The notes under the pieces: model-generated
The model's input: the letters and a program-made list of their open reading frames with translations, nothing else
What the model was told of the DNA's origin: nothing
Databases searched by the model: none
In this document: in pieces, positions 62,197 to 64,000 of the stretch
Numbering within the stretch: position 1 is the first letter of the stretch
Layout of the letters: every line of letters begins with the position of its first letter
Position numbers and translations under genes: made by a program
Assembly (NCBI RefSeq): GCF_000317675.1
Contig: NC_019776.1
Span: 124,001-188,000 of the forward strand
Length of the DNA: 64,000 nt
DNA from: Cyanobacterium aponinum PCC 10605
GTDB taxonomy: Bacteria; Cyanobacteriota; Cyanobacteriia; Cyanobacteriales; Cyanobacteriaceae
Direction of reading: 5' to 3'

Positions 62197-63066
62197 ATGG
62201 GTCGCAAAGCATTATTATTGATTAATCGTCATTCCCGTAAGGGTGAAAAGTCTTTACCTTTAGCTGTAGAGTATTTTTATGCCCATGACTTGGAATTGAT
62301 TATTAAACCAGTCAAAGATGCCCAAGAGTTGGGAATTGTAGTCAGAGAATACCATCATCAAATTGATTTTGTCATTGTGGGCGGTGGTGATGGAACTTTG
62401 AATGCGGTAGTTGATAGCTTAGTGGAAACTAATTTACCCCTAGGTATTCTACCATTGGGAACGGCAAATGATTTAGCTCGAACCTTAAATATTCCTTTAG
62501 CTATGAGAGAGGCTTGTAATGTTATTGGTAACGGTAAATTAAAGTCTATTGATTTAGGGTGGGTTAACGGCAAGTATTTCTTTAATGTCGCCAGTATGGG
62601 TTTAAGTGTTGATATTACAAAAAAGTTGTCTCGTGGTGTGAAGCGTCGTTGGGGAGTTTTTGCCTATGCCATCACAGCATTACAAGTTATCAGCACTGCT
62701 AGGCGTTTTTCTGCCACTATTAAGGTGGATAACGAAACTTTACCCGTTAAAACCGTCCAAATTGCGATCGGTAATGGTAGATACTACGGAGGTGGGATGG
62801 CGATCGCAAATGATGCCGCAATAGATGATCAAAGACTTGATTTATATAGCATTGAACTACAACACTGGTGGCAAATATTCCCTTTAATTTGGCATCTACC
62901 AAAAGGAGAACATCATCAATTACAATGGGTAAGGACCATAGAAGGCAAAGAAATAGAAATCCACACTTATAAATCTTATAGTGTCAACACCGATGGTGAA
63001 ATTACCACTATTACCCCAGCTAAATTTAAAGTTATTCCTCATGCTTTAAAAGTTTTTGTACCCTAA
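62197..63066 (+). CDS. YegS/DgkB-type lipid kinase
   Basis: A 289-residue diacylglycerol-kinase-family protein. The N-terminus has KALLLINRHSRKGEKSLP, and the nucleotide motif VGGGDGTLNAVVDSL is near residues 65-80, followed by GILPLGTANDLARTLNIP, which is typical. The C-terminal domain shows KYFFNVASMGLSVDITKKL and VNTDGE. Family members phosphorylate diacylglycerol or related lipids at the membrane. The specificity here is not known. Length and start are normal. Confidence 0.9.
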   Translation: MGRKALLLINRHSRKGEKSLPLAVEYFYAHDLELIIKPVKDAQELGIVVREYHHQIDFVIVGGGDGTLNAVVDSLVETNLPLGILPLGTANDLARTLNIPLAMREACNVIGNGKLKSIDLGWVNGKYFFNVASMGLSVDITKKLSRGVKRRWGVFAYAITALQVISTARRFSATIKVDNETLPVKTVQIAIGNGRYYGGGMAIANDAAIDDQRLDLYSIELQHWWQIFPLIWHLPKGEHHQLQWVRTIEGKEIEIHTYKSYSVNTDGEITTITPAKFKVIPHALKVFVP

Positions 63067-63073
63067 ATATTAT

Positions 63074-63242
63074 GACTCTTCAGAATGTGGTCATGATAAA
63101 TTAATAGAAAAGAATTTTTGTAATGCCTGAATACTATTCATGGCAGAATATAAGCTAAAAATTTATAAATTATTATTTAATAATTGTCTATTGCCTCTTG
63201 CCTACCCTAACTAATAATTCACGTATTCAAAGTAATAGAGCC
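63074..63242 (+). repeat. MITE-like element family D, copy 2
   Basis: A 169-bp copy starting GACTCTTCAGAATGTGG and ending CAAAGTAATAGAGCC, aligned with the copy at 52119-52283 over most of its length. It carries a TTGCCTCTTGCC heptad insertion and TTATAAATTATTATTTAATAATT as copy 1. No clear duplication of the flanks is seen. The rest of the gap up to rpmG (63243-63402) is the rpmG promoter region. Confidence 0.72.
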
Positions 63243-63402
63243 TAAAATATCTTTGCCTCTTAACTTTTTCCTCTCTCCATAAGTGTTTTCTGACTATGAA
63301 AACTATTGATTATTTCACTGGGGGCTTGTCAAAAAAGGGGTCAATATAAGATAATAGTAGATTGTGTATAAAATTACTCCCATAGTAACTTAAGCTAAAA
63401 AA

Positions 63403-63597
63403 ATGGCAAGTAAAAAAGGTGTCCGTATTATCATCACTCTTGAATGTACAGAGTGTCGTACAAACCCTGACAAACGTTCTAAAGGGGTTTCTCGCTATAC
63501 TACCATGAAAAATAGAAGAAACACCACTGGTAGAATGGAAATTAAAAAATTCTGTACCCATTGCAATAAACATACTATTCACAAAGAAATTAAATAG
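63403..63597 (+). CDS. rpmG: 50S ribosomal protein L33
   Basis: A 64-residue ribosomal protein of the large subunit. The zinc-binding form is shown by ECTECRTN and FCTHCNKH (two CxxC pairs). The basic centre [19 protein letters not shown] is typical of L33. It is followed after 52 bases by rpsR, the pairing usual in cyanobacteria and plastids, so the two should share a transcript. The start ATG is at the usual position, two residues before KKG. Confidence 0.96.
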   Translation: MASKKGVRIIITLECTECRTNPDKRSKGVSRYTTMKNRRNTTGRMEIKKFCTHCNKHTIHKEIK

Positions 63598-63649
63598 TTT
63601 TATTCGGTACAATTTTCAAAAAATTAAAGTAAAAAATTAAAGGTAAATT

Positions 63650-63865
63650 ATGGCTTATTTTCGTAAAAGATTATCTCCTATTCCTCTAAATCAAAAAATA
63701 GATTATAAAGATTTAGAATTACTCCATAAATTCGTAACGGAAAGAGGGAAAATGCTTCCTCGTCGTATCACTGGCTTAACCGCTCGTCAGCAAAGAGATT
63801 TAACCAATGCTGTAAAAAGAGCTAGACAATTAGCTTTATTACCTTTCTTAAACGTGGAAGGTTAA
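63650..63865 (+). CDS. rpsR: 30S ribosomal protein S18
   Basis: A 71-residue small-subunit protein with the S18 signature [50 protein letters not shown]. The length is normal and the N-terminal [11 protein letters not shown] segment fixes the start. It binds S6 in the platform region of the 30S subunit. An inverted repeat follows at 63923-63972. Confidence 0.97.
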   Translation: MAYFRKRLSPIPLNQKIDYKDLELLHKFVTERGKMLPRRITGLTARQQRDLTNAVKRARQLALLPFLNVEG

Positions 63866-63922
63866 ATTTAATTTGAAGGTTTAGTCGCTAATATTCTAAA
63901 TCACTTTAATGTGTAAAAAAGA

Positions 63923-63972
63923 CTCCCGTTAACTTTTCCCAAACGGTTATTATTCTTTTCAATTAACGGGAG
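63923..63972 (+). terminator. Perfect 10-bp inverted repeat downstream of rpsR
   Basis: CTCCCGTTAA (63923-63932) and TTAACGGGAG (63963-63972) are perfect complements with a 30-base loop that contains AAACGG. There is no T-run after the stem. It could be a transcript end or an RNA leader for the next gene beyond the window. Confidence 0.5.
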
Positions 63973-64000
63973 ATATATAGCAATTAAATTTAAGTTCTGA

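Overview
The window is chromosomal DNA from an AT-rich cyanobacterium. The markers are a CpcS/CpeS-type phycobiliprotein lyase, a PucC/LhaA-type chlorophyll transporter, an SLH-domain iron-uptake porin, a CSP41-like protein, a CYP120-type P450, several families typical of cyanobacteria (DUF928, DUF3531, DUF4327, DUF2103 next to clpS) and many HIP1 octamers (GCGATCGC, for example 2665-2672, 5115-5122, 6208-6215). A Geminocystis/Cyanobacterium-like unicellular lineage is my guess from base composition and gene style; it is not proven. I saw no transposase, phage, CRISPR, rRNA or tRNA gene.

Layout. 1-7.5 kb: an edge-truncated multi-PAS sensor, a FAD oxidoreductase, DUF928, a PilT-family ATPase, apt, two small conserved genes and comF. 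7.6-17 kb: an MFS carrier, folP, tpiA, an acetolactate synthase-like enzyme, a sugar nucleotidyltransferase and a GT39 glycosyltransferase. 16.9-21.5 kb is the accessory stretch: a small ribbon-helix-helix-like protein whose gene and upstream DNA carry a 12-bp iteron, two copies of a MITE-like repeat, a beta-propeller protein and a phycobilin lyase. 21.5-30 kb: M16 protease, P450, DUF6398 protein, AbfB fragment, GNAT protein, sixA, gltA, yidD. 30-40.6 kb: porin, nadE, CSP41-like, ribBA, a K+ channel overlapping an ammonium transporter with an unusual signalling tail, then clpS and DUF2103. 40.9-50 kb: asnS, trpS, metF, an unknown protein, a Rieske-containing FAD carotenoid-type oxidoreductase, hemL and a STAS protein. 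50-64 kb: SH3 protein, HAD hydrolase, MFS, beta-lactamase-like protein, PucC-like carrier, inositol monophosphatase family, murG, methyltransferase, a LpxB-related protein with DUF4327, a lipid kinase, and rpmG-rpsR.

Most genes are ordinary housekeeping genes in short or single transcription units. The unusual material is between and inside them. (1) At least four families of short inverted-repeat-ended elements, called A to D here, occur in several copies, sometimes nested, and one has a probable target-site duplication. (2) Intergenic mosaics of degenerate 7-bp repeats are frequent and run into the 3' ends of genes. (3) Short palindromic repeats are inserted in frame in four coding sequences. 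(4) About 17 iterons with mainly 12-bp spacing lie in and upstream of the gene at 16914-17402. The iteron is read in two different codon frames, so the DNA motif rather than the peptide seems to be what is kept. This last locus is the best candidate for an undescribed system.
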